Assembly (NCBI GenBank): GCA_023398165.1
Contig: JAEWSQ010000012.1
Coordinates: forward strand, 62,001 to 126,000
Source of the DNA: Spirochaetota bacterium
Lineage (GTDB): Bacteria; Spirochaetota; Spirochaetia; Treponematales; Treponemataceae
Length of the DNA: 64,000 bases
Reading direction: 5' to 3'
The position numbers and the translations under genes were made by a program. The first letter of the stretch is position 1; each line of letters starts with the position of its first letter. The notes under the pieces are model-generated. The model did not search any database. It was not told where the DNA came from and was given only the letters and a program-made list of their open reading frames with translations. Shown here one piece after another: positions 44,139 to 52,623 of this stretch.

Positions 44139-44251
44139 ATAAGACGTCCATAAGAAAGTTAATTATGACCCGCTTTCTGTGTCAGTCACAGCGCAAAAAC
44201 AGATACTTGCGGTATGCAAAGATGAAGATTTTTCCTAGCCATAATACACAC

Positions 44252-44416
44252 ATGAAGAGTGCTGAAGTAATAAAAACTCTTAAAAGCTGATGGATGGTTT
44301 GTTTTCAATATTCGAGGTATTCATCATCAGTTCAAACATCCGGTAAAAACGGGCAAGGTAACTGTTCCCCATCCCTCGTCCATAGAAGTTTAAAAAAACT
44401 CATACAGTTCGCCTGA
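44252..44416 (+). pseudogene. Frameshifted hicA toxin remnant
   Basis: MKSAEVIKTLK, then after a frameshift DGWFVFNIRGIHHQFKHP and VKTGKVTVPHP, then after another VHRSLKKLIQFA and a stop. In order these are the HicA toxin blocks, including the catalytic-His segment GIHHQFKHP. Two frameshifts make it inactive. Confidence 0.75.
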
Positions 44417-44432
44417 ATATTTTTGGAGTTTA

Positions 44433-44598
44433 GTTCCGATCGATAGTGGAAGTCTTTCTAAAAAAAATGTTAAGAGAATTAACATAACAAAATCCGGCAA
44501 CATTCTCTCAAAGACTGATGCCTTCACTAAGCAGAAAGGCTGTTCGCGTTCAGGGTTTTTAGCTTCTGCAGCACTTGACTATATCAACTCATTCAAAC
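44433..44598 (+). pseudogene. hicB antitoxin C-terminal remnant
   Basis: A frame without start reads VPIDSGSLSKKNVKRINIT, then LSKTDAFTKQKGCSRSGFLA and SAALDYINSF. This is the linker and ribbon-helix-helix tail of HicB, directly after the hicA remnant as in functional hicAB operons. The N-terminal RNase H-like half is missing. Confidence 0.7.
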
Positions 44599-44654
44599 TA
44601 GAACTTTCTCTCTCAAATTATTTAAACATAACTGATAATTACATGAACATCAGC

Positions 44655-44698
44655 TTGACAAACTGCTTAATACAAAGTAACTTAACAACGTTAAGTTA
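44655..44698 (+). promoter_or_regulatory. tetR promoter with overlapping palindromic operator
   Basis: TTGACA (44655-44660), 17-bp spacer, TAACTT (44678-44683). TAACTTAAC-AAC-GTTAAGTTA (44678-44698) is a perfect 9-3-9 inverted repeat that covers the -10 box, so the TetR gene is probably autorepressed. Confidence 0.7.
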
Positions 44699-44711
44699 AC
44701 AGGAGAATGTT

Positions 44712-45302
44712 ATGAGGAAGACGAATCCTGAGCAGGAAAGCATAATAAAGCAAAAAACCCTCGAATTACTGCTCATTAAAGAGCCGGAAGCCATCAGTAT
44801 GAGGGAAATTGCATCATCCTGCGGCTTTAGTGCGACTACGATCTATTATTACTGCAAAGACAAGGATTCTCTCTTTGAGCAGATTAAAATTAACTGCCTT
44901 ACAGATATGGAAAAATACATTGTCTCCAGAACCAATACCTCTCTTCCGGTTTTGGATCAACTAAAATCGGCCATGATTGCCTTCCGGGACTGGGCTTTTG
45001 AGCACCCGAGAATTGCCGTCCTAGTTATGGGCAGATTTAAGCCAAATTTAACCGCCTCAAGCGAAGAACTTGCAAAGTATTACACTGCAAATACTTTTGC
45101 CATAACACTTTTAAACACCGCCGTTTCCCAGGGACTACTAAGAGTAAAAGATACAAAACTTGAAAGTGCAATTCTTATAGCAGCCTTATGGGGCGGTATT
45201 GAAAGCATTCTATTGAATAGAACCTTCCCCGATTACTGGGGTAAGGGAGTATTCTTTACTGATGCATTAATTGAAAAATTATATTCCAGTTTGCTGCAAT
45301 AA
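44712..45302 (+). CDS. TetR-family regulator
   Basis: 196 residues. The DNA-binding helices are at about 8-55 (KTLELLLIKEPEAISMREIASSCGFSATTIYYYCKDKDSLFEQIK). The remainder is the helical ligand-binding core, with WAFEHPRIAVLVMGRFKP and LIAALWGGIESILLNR. The ligand is unknown. GGAG precedes the ATG. A lipoprotein gene starts 10 bp after its stop and is likely co-transcribed. Confidence 0.9.
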   Translation: MRKTNPEQESIIKQKTLELLLIKEPEAISMREIASSCGFSATTIYYYCKDKDSLFEQIKINCLTDMEKYIVSRTNTSLPVLDQLKSAMIAFRDWAFEHPRIAVLVMGRFKPNLTASSEELAKYYTANTFAITLLNTAVSQGLLRVKDTKLESAILIAALWGGIESILLNRTFPDYWGKGVFFTDALIEKLYSSLLQ

Positions 45303-45312
45303 CGGAGGAATT

Positions 45313-45990
45313 ATGAAAAAGTCTCTAGTAATGTTGTTTACACTTCTGCTTCTTTCAGGCTGTACCCATGCGGTTCAGGGAGAGGATGTGAGTAATGAGG
45401 TGCAAATCTCAATTGAACCGGGTGAAAACTGGACCAGAACTATGTGGATAGCCTTTATTCCTGTAAAAAAAGCCCCTCAGCTTGCAGTCTGGATAGAGAC
45501 TGAAGACGGTACCTATGTTTCGACAATTACCGTGACTCAAAGTGCATCAAAACAAAAGTGGGCCGGAAATCCGAAAAACGGCAGACCTGAATCTCTGCCG
45601 GTCTGGATTCATGCAAAAAAAGCCTCCGGTGCCGGTGTTGATGAGACAACATCGGCCACTCCACAAAATGGTATTACGTCTGGAACTACTGCGTCCGCTC
45701 TAATTCCGGGACAAAAATACCGTGTACTTGTCGAAGTGAATGCAAGTTTTGACTACAACGAATCATGGCCTGAAAATGCAAAAGAGAAGGACAAGAACTA
45801 CTCCGGCGTTAATGGACAGCCTTCCTTAATTTATGAAGCATATTTCACAGCCGGTGAAAAGGGAACTGTTAGCCTTGAACCTGTTGGACAGGGTTCCATA
45901 GACGGATCAAACGGAGACATTACAAGAAATCTTGAAGGATTAACAACAGCTTTATCTATAATAAAGAGCGCAGAATTCTTTCTTAGGTAA
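45313..45990 (+). CDS. Lipoprotein with DUF2271-like sequence
   Basis: 225 residues from the ATG at 45313, which has GGAGG before it; an in-frame start at 45271 lies inside tetR and lacks one. Signal peptide with lipobox LLSGC (Cys18). The mature part has PQLAVWIETEDGTYVSTITVTQSA and GRPESLPVWIHA, which resemble DUF2271 proteins (predicted envelope proteins with a WIED...PVW pattern). Function unknown. It is regulated with the upstream tetR gene. Confidence 0.72.
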   Translation: MKKSLVMLFTLLLLSGCTHAVQGEDVSNEVQISIEPGENWTRTMWIAFIPVKKAPQLAVWIETEDGTYVSTITVTQSASKQKWAGNPKNGRPESLPVWIHAKKASGAGVDETTSATPQNGITSGTTASALIPGQKYRVLVEVNASFDYNESWPENAKEKDKNYSGVNGQPSLIYEAYFTAGEKGTVSLEPVGQGSIDGSNGDITRNLEGLTTALSIIKSAEFFLR

Positions 45991-46063
45991 AACTCTCTAC
46001 CCTAAATTCCATACAATAGAAGCAGATGCACGCTTCTCCATCCCTTTCTGTATCAAAAATTGC

Positions 46064-46092
46064 TGTACAATATCATTTAAATATAGTATTGT
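46064..46092 (+). promoter_or_regulatory. Leaderless-type promoter of the ArsR-like regulator gene
   Basis: TGTACA (46064-46069), 17-bp spacer, TATTGT (46087-46092), then six bases to the ATG at 46099; no ribosome site. Confidence 0.5.
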
Positions 46093-46098
46093 TTTATT

Positions 46099-47022
46099 AT
46101 GAAAGACAGCGAAAAGGTGCTTATTGTAAATCCTTTGGAAGATATTGATAAGCTCAAGGCTCTTGCATCAGAACCTAGAATACAAATGCTCGATCTTCTT
46201 AGAAAAAGCCGCTTAAATATAAATGAAATTGCAGAATCCCTTAAACTCCCTCAGTCGACTGTTGCTACCCATATTGCTATACTTGAAAACTCAGGACTTA
46301 TTTCAACAGAGTCCGTAAAAGCAAAAAAAGGAAATCAAAAAATCTGCGCGACAGGTTTTGAAGAAATTATTATCAGTTTTCCTGAAGAAAAAAAAGAAAT
46401 AGAAAATGTGCTTGATGTGGAAATGCCTATTGGTATTTTTACAAACTACAATGTAAGCACGCCGTGCGGTCTTTGTTCAAGCGAAAACATTATCGGTTTT
46501 CTCGACATACCCGAAGCCTTTTTGAATCCCGAACGTCTTAAAGCCGGTCTTCTCTGGTTTGGAAGCGGTTTTGTTGAATATAAATTCCCAAATAACGCAA
46601 TGTATCAGAACAGAAAGGTTAAAAAACTTGAAGTCTCCGTTGAACTCTCTTCTGAAACCCCGGGAACAAATAAAAACTGGATGTCAGATATTTTCATGGC
46701 GCTGAATAATGTTGACATCGGCGTCTGGACTTCTCCCGGCGACTTCGGCGACAAACGGGGTAAATTCACACCCTTCTGGTGGAAACTTGAAGGTTCACAA
46801 TATGGCCTTTTAAAACACTGGAGCGTTACCGATGAAGGCAGCTTTGTGGACGGCGTAAAAATCTCGGATGTAAATCTTCAGGACTTAAAAATAAACGAGC
46901 ATCATTCAATAAAACTGCGCATCGGCGTTAAAGAGGATGCAGAACACCTCGGGGGCATCAACATCTTCGGCCGCGGTTTCGGAAACTATGACCAGGGAAT
47001 TCTTCTCAGATTATATTTCTAA
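46099..47022 (+). CDS. ArsR-like winged-helix regulator with large C-terminal domain
   Basis: 307 residues. Residues 15-85 are an ArsR-type winged helix (LASEPRIQMLDLLRKSRLNINEIAESLKLPQSTVATHIAILENSGLIS). Residues 105-307 form a beta-rich domain (PCGLCSSENIIGFLDIPEAF, WTSPGDFGDKRGKFTPFWWKL, GGINIFGRGFGNYDQGILLRLYF) that I recognise only as the type found fused to ArsR domains next to sugar-degradation genes. It converges with the GH127 gene, overlapping its end by 4 bp, and may sense a sugar such as arabinose for it. Confidence 0.75.
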   Translation: MKDSEKVLIVNPLEDIDKLKALASEPRIQMLDLLRKSRLNINEIAESLKLPQSTVATHIAILENSGLISTESVKAKKGNQKICATGFEEIIISFPEEKKEIENVLDVEMPIGIFTNYNVSTPCGLCSSENIIGFLDIPEAFLNPERLKAGLLWFGSGFVEYKFPNNAMYQNRKVKKLEVSVELSSETPGTNKNWMSDIFMALNNVDIGVWTSPGDFGDKRGKFTPFWWKLEGSQYGLLKHWSVTDEGSFVDGVKISDVNLQDLKINEHHSIKLRIGVKEDAEHLGGINIFGRGFGNYDQGILLRLYF

Positions 47023-48956
47023 ATTCTTCTAAGCCACACTCTCATTTCACATTCACCCCTGTTTCCCCACTGATGGTAGGGAATTGCAGTAAAACTGACC
47101 CTTTTTCTCTCAGGTGCTCTTTCCCCGTATAATTCACCGTTTTCAAATTTCTGCTCCCGGTATGCTGACGTTTTTAGAACAATCGATTCGCATCCGGAAA
47201 TAACAGCTTTTTCAACTGATACCGCCTCGTTTGGATCAAGCAGCAGAGCGGCAAGATTGTCGTTATTATCTACTGACTCTGCACAGAAAAGAACCGGACC
47301 CCGCTGAAGTGCGGTTTTTCCGCAATTTTCCTGAACAGAAGAATTCGAATACATAAAAAGTACCTTCATCGGCAGAGAAAGTTCAATACCATCGCCTTTT
47401 TTCCATTCTCTCTCCAATTTAATATATCCGTTTTCTTCCGCAGGATGCTCCGCCCGTTCCCCGTTTATACTGACCGTATAGGAGGAAGCCCAGGAAGGCT
47501 TTCTAAAGCACAGAGTAAACGGCTTACCTTCAGCTTCTGCAAATCTTAGAGTAATACTGCCGTTCCACGGATACTCTGTTTTCTGCTCTATTACCGCTTT
47601 AAAGTTTTTTTCTTCAAGATGTATTACAGATTCCGCGTAATGCTGAATATACACCTCTCCGTCTTTTACGGCATACACATACTGATCAATCGACGTAATC
47701 AGCCGTGCTATATTCGGAGGACAGCATGCGCACCCGAACCAGGGAACCCTCTGCGTCTTTGTCCACATATGATCCTGTCTTGCTTCCGCTGTTTCCGGTA
47801 CCACTTCAAGAGGATTTACATAAAAATACTTCGTTCCGTCCAGTGAAACTCCGCTTAATAATCCGTTGTATAAAACCCGCTCTGCAATATCAGCATATTC
47901 TGAACAGGTATGAAGATGGAACATTTTAGATGCAAGGAAAAAAAGTCCAATAGATGCGCATGTTTCTGTATAGGCCCGGGAGTTGGGTAAATCATAATCA
48001 ACACTGAATCTCTCACCCCAGCCCTGCGAGCCGATGCCTCCTGTAATATACATCTGTCTGAAAACAATATTATTCCATACTGATAACAGCGCTTCTTTAA
48101 TTTCGGAATCGCCGGTATAGTACACGGCATCAGCCATTGCTTCATATAAGTACACCGCACGTACAGCATGCCCCTCTGCGGTTTTCATCTCCCGAACCGG
48201 TTTATGTGCCAAAAAATAATCAGCATCGAGCCACTTTCTAAACTCGTCGGTCTTTTCTTCGTCAGTCATTCTGAATACCGAAGGATCCGTACCCCGGATA
48301 TCTAAAAAGTAAAGAGCTAAATCTTTATACGATTCATTACCAGTTGCTTCATATAAGCGGAATAAGGCTAGCTCCACTTCCGGGTGCCCGCAATACATAT
48401 GCAGTTTGTGCTGTTCTGCCCCGAAAGTATTAACAAGACAATCGGCCAGTTTACAAACAATATGCAGAAGCGTTTTCTTCCCGGTAGAGGTGTAGTGCGC
48501 AACTCCTGCTTCTATAATATGACCTGCAGTATACAGCTCATGTCCCCATTTAAAGTCTTTCCAGCGGGAATCTATACATTCCGATTCCGGAATTCCCTGT
48601 TTTTTCTGCTGTTCAACTGATAAATAATGAGAATTTATGTACCCGTCATCTCTTTGGGCTTTTCCAAAAAGACTCACCGCCTCCTGAATCCAATATTCTA
48701 TTTGAGCATGTGTTGTAAAACGAAGAGAAAAACTTGCGGCTTCTATCCATTTTGCGGCATCAGTATCTTGAAACGGAAAACCCTCGACCGTGCCTGTTGT
48801 TTCACCGGAGGCAATTTTTAAATTCTCCAATGCATGTGAATTCTTTACTCCGGAAACTTGATCACTCAAAACTTTCCACTGATATGGAATGATTATATCT
48901 GCGGCGATTCTTCGTTTTTCTTTCCAAAACCCGCCTGAAATTTGTACCTTCATCAT
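47019..48956 (-). CDS. GH127 beta-L-arabinofuranosidase (DUF1680)
   Basis: 645 residues. The (alpha/alpha)6 barrel contains WIEAASFSLRFTTHAQIEYWIQEAV, GHELYTAGHIIEAGVAHY, ITGGIGSQGWGERFSVDYDLPN and ETCASIGLFFLASKMF. The metal-thiolate site with the nucleophilic Cys is in WFGCACCPPNIARL (about residue 405). C-terminal beta-sandwich domains follow. GH127 enzymes remove beta-1,2-linked arabinofuranose from plant hydroxyproline-rich glycoproteins or pectin. No signal peptide, so it acts on imported oligosaccharides. GAGGGG precedes the ATG. Confidence 0.93.
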   Translation of the reverse strand: MMKVQISGGFWKEKRRIAADIIIPYQWKVLSDQVSGVKNSHALENLKIASGETTGTVEGFPFQDTDAAKWIEAASFSLRFTTHAQIEYWIQEAVSLFGKAQRDDGYINSHYLSVEQQKKQGIPESECIDSRWKDFKWGHELYTAGHIIEAGVAHYTSTGKKTLLHIVCKLADCLVNTFGAEQHKLHMYCGHPEVELALFRLYEATGNESYKDLALYFLDIRGTDPSVFRMTDEEKTDEFRKWLDADYFLAHKPVREMKTAEGHAVRAVYLYEAMADAVYYTGDSEIKEALLSVWNNIVFRQMYITGGIGSQGWGERFSVDYDLPNSRAYTETCASIGLFFLASKMFHLHTCSEYADIAERVLYNGLLSGVSLDGTKYFYVNPLEVVPETAEARQDHMWTKTQRVPWFGCACCPPNIARLITSIDQYVYAVKDGEVYIQHYAESVIHLEEKNFKAVIEQKTEYPWNGSITLRFAEAEGKPFTLCFRKPSWASSYTVSINGERAEHPAEENGYIKLEREWKKGDGIELSLPMKVLFMYSNSSVQENCGKTALQRGPVLFCAESVDNNDNLAALLLDPNEAVSVEKAVISGCESIVLKTSAYREQKFENGELYGERAPERKRVSFTAIPYHQWGNRGECEMRVWLRRI

Positions 48957-49019
48957 CTCGATCCCCTCTATGCTAACGGGATTTATTCTTCTCCGCTTGG
49001 CGTATCGTTCTTAAGCATA

Positions 49020-49087
49020 AGAGTATCAGGGAATTTCCCTATTGTCAATTTTTTTCTGATATACAACAAGAAAATATGATATACAAC
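49020..49087 (-). promoter_or_regulatory. GH127 promoter with spacer palindrome and upstream direct repeat
   Basis: On the minus strand TTGACA (49048-49043), 17-bp spacer, TACTCT (49025-49020). The spacer holds the palindrome AGGGAATTTCCCT (49028-49040), a repressor-type position. Upstream GATATACAAC occurs twice, at 49058-49067 and 49078-49087, 20 bp apart, an activator-type position. Confidence 0.6.
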
Positions 49088-49136
49088 GATAATAGTTGCT
49101 GTTATATTGAGTAAGTAAAAAGTATTTGAGAACTGT

Positions 49137-49769
49137 TTAAGAGAGCGGAACGTCCTGCGGCAGTAAAGATCTGTACAAACTTCTAGCCTGAATAACTGCG
49201 AACAGCATGGCAGCAAGAGAAAACCACCAGAAAACACCGGTAAAACCTGCAAAAAAATTATATATTCCGTGAATAATAACGGCATTTAGTAGTATGGAAA
49301 TTCTGCATTGCTTTGTCCTGCATGACCAGACAAATAGACCGCCAATTCCGGAGCATACCGTATGGATGACCACAGCAGTAAGAAATCGAATTTCTATATG
49401 GCGTAATCCGCTTACCACATACACTACCGCTTCAAAGCATCCGAAACACAGCCCGGCAAGAAGCGAATAGATAAAAAACTGTTTTAATGAAGATTTTGAA
49501 GAGGGAAATAAAAATAGAAAACCGGCTTTCACGCCTTCTTCAATAATGCCGTTAAAGATCAAGGCGGACAGCAGAACCATAATAAGGGAAGAATACTTAA
49601 TCTCAGGAATAACCAGCTGCAGCACCGCAGCAGGAATTAGAGGAGCCAGTCCCAGAAGCAGTGCAATAATACAAAGAGAAAGACTTATTTCCTGCCTGGT
49701 TACAAACATAAGCAGTATGAATATAACAATGGGAAGAAAACAAAAAACAAGATCAAAAATTAGGTCCAT
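49137..49769 (-). CDS. PrsW-like intramembrane protease
   Basis: 210 residues, about seven membrane helices. The PrsW/CPBP-type motifs are in order: NGIIEEGVKAGFLF (Glu-Glu), CFGCFEAVVYV, IHTVCSGIGGLF and IIHGIYNFFAG, carrying the conserved Glu and His residues. PrsW homologues cleave anti-sigma factors within the membrane; the target here is unknown. No ribosome site at a useful distance; a leaderless-type promoter lies upstream. Confidence 0.8.
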   Translation of the reverse strand: MDLIFDLVFCFLPIVIFILLMFVTRQEISLSLCIIALLLGLAPLIPAAVLQLVIPEIKYSSLIMVLLSALIFNGIIEEGVKAGFLFLFPSSKSSLKQFFIYSLLAGLCFGCFEAVVYVVSGLRHIEIRFLTAVVIHTVCSGIGGLFVWSCRTKQCRISILLNAVIIHGIYNFFAGFTGVFWWFSLAAMLFAVIQARSLYRSLLPQDVPLS

Positions 49770-49775
49770 ACCTTA

Positions 49776-49820
49776 ACAATACAGCAAACAATGTACAGTT
49801 TCAAGTTTATTTGATACTAT
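49776..49820. promoter_or_regulatory. Overlapping divergent promoters of prsW and aroK, both leaderless-type
   Basis: Minus strand: TTGAAA (49804-49799), 17 bp, TATTGT (49781-49776), six bases, prsW ATG at 49769. Plus strand: TGTACA (49792-49797), 17 bp, TACTAT (49815-49820), seven bases, aroK ATG at 49828. The two -35 boxes are adjacent, so the promoters should compete for polymerase. Confidence 0.65.
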
Positions 49821-49827
49821 AGTTCTC

Positions 49828-50412
49828 ATGAAAAACATAATTCTCCTGGGTATTAAGCACAGCGGAAAATCAACGGTCGGGAAAGCCCTCTCTAAGAAAA
49901 CCTCTTTTTCCTTTTACGATGTTGATTCTGTAATCGAAGAGAAGAACGGCCTTTCTGTGAGAGCTCTCTACCTTGAACGCGGAGAAAACGGTTTTAAAGC
50001 AGCAGAAACTGCAGCGGTAAGAAGTATTCTTGACTCAGTGCATTCAGCTAACCAGCAGGGTAAATGCATAATTTCTACCGGAGGAGGAATATGCTGCAAC
50101 CCGGACGCTGTTTCGCTTTTAAAAGAACACAGCCTTTTTGTTTTTCTTGATGTTTCAGAAGAAGTGTCTGTCTCGAGAATTATTGAAAATTCCAGAAAAT
50201 CGGGCTCATACCCGGCATATATTTCCCGCCATAATCCTAAAAACGAACAAGACGTAAAAGAGATCTATCATTCATTTTATCTTGAGCGGGTATCGTTATA
50301 TCAAAATCTTGCTGATATTTCCATTAAAGTCGACACTGGATCAAATTTTTGCGCTTCAGTGGATGAAAACTGCCGTAAAATACTTTCTTACTTGCCGAAT
50401 CACTCTATTTAG
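49828..50412 (+). CDS. aroK: Shikimate kinase
   Basis: 194 residues. P-loop GIKHSGKSTVGKALSKK (8-24), shikimate-site Asp in FYDVDSVIEEKNG, the Arg in LYLERGENGFKAAE and STGGGICCNPDAV, then the lid region with Arg in ISRHNPKNEQ. It phosphorylates shikimate in aromatic amino acid synthesis. GIKHSGKS and GGGICCNP are slightly unusual variants, but the set is complete. dnaX starts 14 bp after its stop. Confidence 0.88.
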   Translation: MKNIILLGIKHSGKSTVGKALSKKTSFSFYDVDSVIEEKNGLSVRALYLERGENGFKAAETAAVRSILDSVHSANQQGKCIISTGGGICCNPDAVSLLKEHSLFVFLDVSEEVSVSRIIENSRKSGSYPAYISRHNPKNEQDVKEIYHSFYLERVSLYQNLADISIKVDTGSNFCASVDENCRKILSYLPNHSI

Positions 50413-50426
50413 GATATTCTTAAAAT

Positions 50427-52325
50427 ATGGCTTATGAAGTTACTGCAACACGCCGCCGGCCGCGGCGTTTCGAAGATTTAAAAGGACAGGAATTTGTTAC
50501 TGCTACTCTAAAAAATGCAATTGGACTCGGTAAAATTGCCCACGCGTATCTTTTTTCTGGACCGAGAGGATGCGGAAAAACATCTTCTGCAAGAATTCTT
50601 GCCAAAGCCCTCAACTGCGAACAAGGCCCTTCTCCCGTTCCGTGCGATGTATGCAATCACTGTGTAGAAATAACCAAAGGATCAAGCCTTGATGTTATTG
50701 AAATAGACGGTGCCTCAAATACCAGCGTAAACGACATCCGCCAAATAAAGGATGAAGTTCTTTTCCCTCCGAATTCATGCCGTTATAAAATCTATATTAT
50801 TGACGAAGTTCATATGCTTTCGACGAGTGCGTTTAATGCTCTTTTAAAAACCATTGAAGAACCTCCTCCCTATGTTATTTTCATATTTGCAACCACAGAA
50901 CTTCATAAAGTTCCCGCAACCATAAAAAGCCGCTGCCAGCAGTTCCACTTTAGACTGGGCTCAGTAGAACAGATAAAAGATCTGCTTAAAAAAACGGCAG
51001 AAGAAACCAATATACAGGCAGAAGATGAGGCGTTGTATTGGATAGCGAAAGAAGCTACAGGCAGTTTCCGTGATGCCTATACCTTATTTGATCAGGTTGT
51101 TTCATTTTCTGACGGTCATCTAACCTATGATAAAATCCGCGACAAACTTGGTCTTGTAGGAATTGACAGCATGAATGCCGTATGCAGTCTGTGTGTTGAA
51201 GGAAAAACCAGTTCCGCTCTGGAGCAGATAGATGAAATACTGCAGGCCGGAGTTTCCATTGAGCAGTGTATTTCTAATTTTGCTGACTACTTCCGTTCTC
51301 TCCTCCTGATTAAAAGCGGCATAACTAAAGAAGCACTTCTAGGTCAGGCGAGCGAGCGTTTTTCACCGGCTGTCCTTGGAGCCTGGAACCCAATACAGAT
51401 TGAAAGGGCGCTATCCCTTTTTCTGCAGCTTTTCCGAGATGTCCGTTATTCCCTTAATCCGCGCTTTGAACTTGAAGTTGCACTTTCAAGATTATGCTGG
51501 CTTTCCTCGTATGTTTCACCGCTCGAAGTAAAACAGGCAATAGACTCAACCCGCAGCTTACTCTGTCCCGGCTCTCCAGTTTCAACACCTCAAATAGAAA
51601 TGATGCCGCCCCCTGTTTCAAAAGAACAAACCAATACTACGCCGGGTTTTCCGGGAAGCACTCCCGTACCCCAAACCGGCAGCCCGCGAAATCCCAATAT
51701 ACCGACGTTTTCTGCCCTGAGTAATCCCGGCCCTTTTGATGAAAGCGGTTACCAGACAAGCCGGATAATTCCTCCGGTAGCCGCTTCTCAGAAGGAGGAA
51801 AACCAGCATACTACGGACGAAGCTTCTATTCAAACCCCTGTACAGGATTCTTTAAAAGCTGTTTCACAGGAGACTCATATAGAGGCTCCTAAACCCGGTA
51901 ATCCCGGGATCTCTGCTGATAAAACAGAACCCTTAGCAAGACAGGTTGAAACTATTCAACAGCTTCGCGAAGCTGCTATACGCGAATTAACCGTCTCAAA
52001 CACTCTTTTGGCTACATCTCTTATGCAGACCTGCTTGTGGAAAGAAGACAACAGCGTAATTTCCGCATCCATAGAAAACCCATTTACAAAGGTTAAGCTT
52101 GAACAGGCGGCGCCGGAATTAAATTCTATACTCTCAAAGCTGTGGGGAAAACAGGTTCAATTCTCAATCACATTAACCAAAATAAATGAAGCTTGTCCGA
52201 AAGAAATACTTCCCCCCGAAGTAGAGGCAATATGTTCAGTATTTAAAGGAACTGTCACCAGTTTTGAAAAACGAAAAGAAGTCACCAAACAGGAAGAAAC
52301 AGGAGAAGATTATGAATCCGTTTGA
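50427..52325 (+). CDS. dnaX: DNA polymerase III subunit gamma/tau
   Basis: 632 residues. AAA+ clamp-loader ATPase: RRRPRRFEDLKGQEFV, Walker A SGPRGCGKTSSARILAKALNC, the zinc module with CEQGPSPVPCDVCNHC, Walker B IYIIDEVHMLS, and the sensor SRCQQFHFR. Domain III follows to about 370. The tail (about 370-632) has a Pro/Ser/Thr-rich linker and a tau-like C-terminal domain. I see no strong A-run frameshift signal, so production of a separate gamma is not supported. It overlaps ybaB by 14 bp and heads a dnaX-ybaB-recR operon. Confidence 0.95.
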   Translation: MAYEVTATRRRPRRFEDLKGQEFVTATLKNAIGLGKIAHAYLFSGPRGCGKTSSARILAKALNCEQGPSPVPCDVCNHCVEITKGSSLDVIEIDGASNTSVNDIRQIKDEVLFPPNSCRYKIYIIDEVHMLSTSAFNALLKTIEEPPPYVIFIFATTELHKVPATIKSRCQQFHFRLGSVEQIKDLLKKTAEETNIQAEDEALYWIAKEATGSFRDAYTLFDQVVSFSDGHLTYDKIRDKLGLVGIDSMNAVCSLCVEGKTSSALEQIDEILQAGVSIEQCISNFADYFRSLLLIKSGITKEALLGQASERFSPAVLGAWNPIQIERALSLFLQLFRDVRYSLNPRFELEVALSRLCWLSSYVSPLEVKQAIDSTRSLLCPGSPVSTPQIEMMPPPVSKEQTNTTPGFPGSTPVPQTGSPRNPNIPTFSALSNPGPFDESGYQTSRIIPPVAASQKEENQHTTDEASIQTPVQDSLKAVSQETHIEAPKPGNPGISADKTEPLARQVETIQQLREAAIRELTVSNTLLATSLMQTCLWKEDNSVISASIENPFTKVKLEQAAPELNSILSKLWGKQVQFSITLTKINEACPKEILPPEVEAICSVFKGTVTSFEKRKEVTKQEETGEDYESV

Positions 52326-52623
52326 TATACTAAAAAATGCACAGGCAATTAAAGACCAGTTTGGAAAAATGCAGGAAGAACTAAAAGATATTGAAGTCAC
52401 AGGTTCTTCCGGGGGCGGCCTTGTTAAAATTACCATGAACGGGCAGCTTGAAGTGCAAAAGGTAGAAATAGATCCTATTGCAGTAGATCCCAGAGATGTA
52501 CAGATGCTTCAGGATCTTGTCGTATCTGCATTTCGTCAGGCATCGTCCAACGCACAGGAAGCGGTTAAAGAAAAAATGGGGCCGCTCATGGGAGGCATGA
52601 ATTTGCCGGGAATGGGTTTGTAA
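52312..52623 (+). CDS. ybaB: YbaB/EbfC nucleoid-associated protein
   Basis: 103 residues: MNPFDILKNAQAIKDQFGKMQEELKDIEVTG is the helical arm, and GGLVKITMNGQLEVQKVEIDP and the C-terminal LVVSAFRQASSNAQEAVKEKMG complete the family. In Borrelia the homologue EbfC binds DNA. The start at 52312 follows GGAG and lies inside the end of dnaX; an in-frame start at 52264 is dnaX sequence. Confidence 0.95.
   Translation: MNPFDILKNAQAIKDQFGKMQEELKDIEVTGSSGGGLVKITMNGQLEVQKVEIDPIAVDPRDVQMLQDLVVSAFRQASSNAQEAVKEKMGPLMGGMNLPGMGL

Noticed and set aside
50427..52325. Programmed frameshift in dnaX making a short gamma subunit
   Set aside because: I found no long A-run followed by a hairpin in the relevant part of the gene.
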